The notes under the pieces: model-generated
What the model saw: only the letters and a program-made list of their open reading frames with translations
Database searches by the model: none
What the model was told of the DNA's origin: nothing
NCBI GenBank assembly: GCA_964360145.1
Contig: CAYHWW010000175.1
Location: 1 to 6,876, forward strand
Direction: 5' to 3'
DNA: 6,876 bases
Origin: CAYHWW01 sp964360145
GTDB lineage: Bacteria; Bdellovibrionota; UBA1018; CAYHWW01
Shown: positions 5,285-6,876 of the stretch, one piece after another
Numbering within the stretch: the first letter of the stretch is position 1
Layout of the letters: each line of letters begins with the position of its first letter
Position numbers and translations under genes: made by a program

Positions 5285-6875
5285 ACTTTTCTCATTAACC
5301 CTCATCCTCAGCGTGCTCCACACGGGTTTCGGCTCCGGCCTTGCCTGGGCGGAGAACGATCTGGTGGGCGTGCGGGCCGCGTTCCGGCGGGGGGCCTATG
5401 TCCAATGCGTGAAGCGCATCGAGGATTTGGGTGAAGAGTGGAGAGGCCGCAGTGATGCCCGTTACTGGATGGGCCAATGCCAAAGCAAGCTGCAGAACTT
5501 CGCGGCCGCTGAGAGCGCCCTTTCAGGGTTGAAGGTGAATGACCCCCGGTCCACCTACGCGGACGGTGCTTACCTGCGGGGGCAGGCCCTCTTCGCTTTG
5601 GGGCGCTACCCCGAGGCTCTGCGGTCTTTTCAGGAGTCAGAGAAGCTCGAGGTCCTGATCCCTTCCTCTCAGTATTACCAAGGCGTGCTGCTCGCGGACT
5701 TGGGGAAGGACTTAGAGGCTGTGCAAGTGCTGAAGCGCGTGGCCGATGATGGCGGCGAGTTGAAGCAGGCAGCACTTTTTCAGCAGGGTGAGATTCACTT
5801 TAAGCTCGCGAAAAAAGAATCCCAAGAACCCGCCAAACGCCTGCGCCTGCTGAAGCGCGCCGGCGAGTTTTATGAAGATGCGCTTTTCTTGGATCAAAAG
5901 GACGTATTGGCCAATCAAGCCCGGGGGCGTCTCCAGGAAGTGAAACTCCTGCTCGGGGAAAACGTCCCTCGCACGGTCACCGGGGCGGCACGTCCGGTGC
6001 AGCCCTATATGGTGCGGGCCACCCTGGACGTCAAGTACGACAGCAACATCGTCAACGAGCCAGAGAAAAGACCGGTCAAGATCTCGAATAAGAGCTCTTA
6101 TCTCACGCGTTTTGGCGGTTTCAGCAAGTATGAGCTTTTGCTCTTCCGCCGGCTCGCGGTGACGCCGGAGCTGGGCCTCGACTACACGTGGCACGCACGC
6201 CGCGCCGTTCCTGATGTGTTCGCCAACGACAATTTTAATTTGGCGCCGGCACTGCGCTTGCGCTTCGATCATTTCATGGGCTCGAAGCCCGCCGCGATAT
6301 TGTTGGAATATGATTTCGCCTTGCAGCTGCGCGATTACAGCGCCAAGCATGAATTGGAGTACTACAGCCGCAGCCACGCCTTCGCCCTGGGGGAGCGGGT
6401 GGAGTGGGGTGAGCCCGGCACCACCACGGTGAAAGGCCTGATCAAGCTCTCTGAGAACTCGAACCTGAGGCTGAACTTCTTCGCCCCCGGCGGCCAGGTG
6501 GGTCACACCATATTTCTGCCCAAGCCCTTCGCGCTGAACGGCACGTTCACGTTCGAAGAGCAGCGCGCGAAAGATTTATTCTACGATCAGCGCAACTATC
6601 GCCTGAATCTAGGCTATTCCATGCCGGCGCTGCTGTGGAACATCGGTGCCGACGTGAGTGCCAGCGCGAATTTCGCCGACATCCCCCGGCAGGTGGAAAG
6701 CCGGGGCCTGGAGAAAAACCTCACGGGCACCGCCACCCTCTCGCGGCCCTTCGACCGCAAAGGCCGCCTCGTGGTGAACGTCAATTATTCCTTCACGAAG
6801 TACATTTCGCGGGACACCACGTCCTATGCTTATGAAAAGCATGTCTATGGCGTGGGTGTGGCGGGGACGTTGTAG
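5277..6875 (+). CDS. TPR plus outer-membrane beta-barrel protein (Slam-like architecture)
   Basis: A 532-residue outer-membrane protein. A clear Sec signal peptide covers residues 1-25 (basic K3, hydrophobic core, cleavage after AWA at 23-25). The next part, about 30-228, is helical with TPR-type repeats: 58-88 (ARYWMGQCQSKLQNFAAAESAL), 94-127 (YLRGQALFALGRYPEALRSF, near-canonical), about 130-158 and about 161-207. From about 240 to the end the chain becomes alternating polar/hydrophobic strands with aromatic girdles. I count about 14, opening with VKYDSNIV (252-259), a DSN motif that recurs in TPR-barrel proteins. This layout and size fit Slam (DUF560) surface-lipoprotein exporters, and more loosely the exporters PgaA and BcsC, whose barrels have 16 strands. 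The final residue is Leu instead of the usual Phe or Trp, although the last strand VYGVGVAGTL is otherwise typical. The ATG overlaps the FecR gene end by 8 bp, so the two products are probably made together. A surface-export role is inference; the barrel prediction is strong. Confidence 0.85.
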   Translation: MNKLFSLTLILSVLHTGFGSGLAWAENDLVGVRAAFRRGAYVQCVKRIEDLGEEWRGRSDARYWMGQCQSKLQNFAAAESALSGLKVNDPRSTYADGAYLRGQALFALGRYPEALRSFQESEKLEVLIPSSQYYQGVLLADLGKDLEAVQVLKRVADDGGELKQAALFQQGEIHFKLAKKESQEPAKRLRLLKRAGEFYEDALFLDQKDVLANQARGRLQEVKLLLGENVPRTVTGAARPVQPYMVRATLDVKYDSNIVNEPEKRPVKISNKSSYLTRFGGFSKYELLLFRRLAVTPELGLDYTWHARRAVPDVFANDNFNLAPALRLRFDHFMGSKPAAILLEYDFALQLRDYSAKHELEYYSRSHAFALGERVEWGEPGTTTVKGLIKLSENSNLRLNFFAPGGQVGHTIFLPKPFALNGTFTFEEQRAKDLFYDQRNYRLNLGYSMPALLWNIGADVSASANFADIPRQVESRGLEKNLTGTATLSRPFDRKGRLVVNVNYSFTKYISRDTTSYAYEKHVYGVGVAGTL

Positions 6876-6876
6876 G

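Noticed and set aside
4397..5323. Long open frame on the minus strand (308 codons) opposite the Pro-rich FecR region
   Set aside because: The Arg/Gly/His-rich product mirrors Pro/Ala codons on the other strand; no domain, signal or plausible start context.
5277..6875. Assignment as PgaA, PelB or BcsC exopolysaccharide exporter
   Set aside because: The TPR part is much shorter than in those exporters, the strand count looks nearer 14 than 16, and no polymer synthase gene is nearby.

Overview
The window is a compact, GC-rich stretch (clearly above 55% G+C by eye) from a Gram-negative bacterium. The evidence is two predicted lipoboxes or export signals, a secreted FecR-domain protein and a predicted outer-membrane beta-barrel. 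Five genes, all on the + strand, fill about 99% of it. The exact taxon cannot be fixed from sequence reading alone. The Pro-rich FecR repeats and the unassigned lipoprotein remind me of Bdellovibrionota or other former deltaproteobacterial lineages, but that is an impression and not a result. No rRNA, tRNA, CRISPR array, transposase or integrase is visible.

Region 1 (1-2635) is an inner-membrane sugar-transfer pair. A polytopic DUF2079 protein (GT-C-like; 48-1700) overlaps by 16 bp a GtrB/DPM1-type family 2 glycosyltransferase with two C-terminal membrane helices (1685-2635). The likely logic is that the family 2 enzyme loads a sugar onto a polyprenyl-phosphate on the cytoplasmic face, and the GT-C-like protein may use such a lipid-linked sugar on the periplasmic face. 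The acceptor is unknown.

Region 2 (2636-2677) is the only real gap between genes, 42 bp. It is relatively AT-rich, with a weak promoter-like pair and a very weak hairpin plus T-run. It may separate two transcription units, but nothing in it is strong.

Region 3 (2678-6875) is a tightly packed envelope trio: a Cys-rich putative lipoprotein of unknown family; a FecR-domain protein with a short export signal, about 15-residue Pro-rich tandem repeats and a Tyr/Pro-rich tail with a CPPYC motif; and a signal peptide-TPR-beta-barrel protein whose C-terminal half can be parsed into about 14 strands. The first two are separated by 3 bp and the last two overlap by 8 bp, so translation is probably coupled. 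No sigma factor or anti-sigma transmembrane segment accompanies the FecR domain, so it is more likely a structural or ligand-binding periplasmic module than a signalling regulator. The architecture of the last protein resembles Slam-type surface-lipoprotein exporters, and the neighbouring lipoprotein is an obvious candidate client. This trio is the most interesting part of the window.
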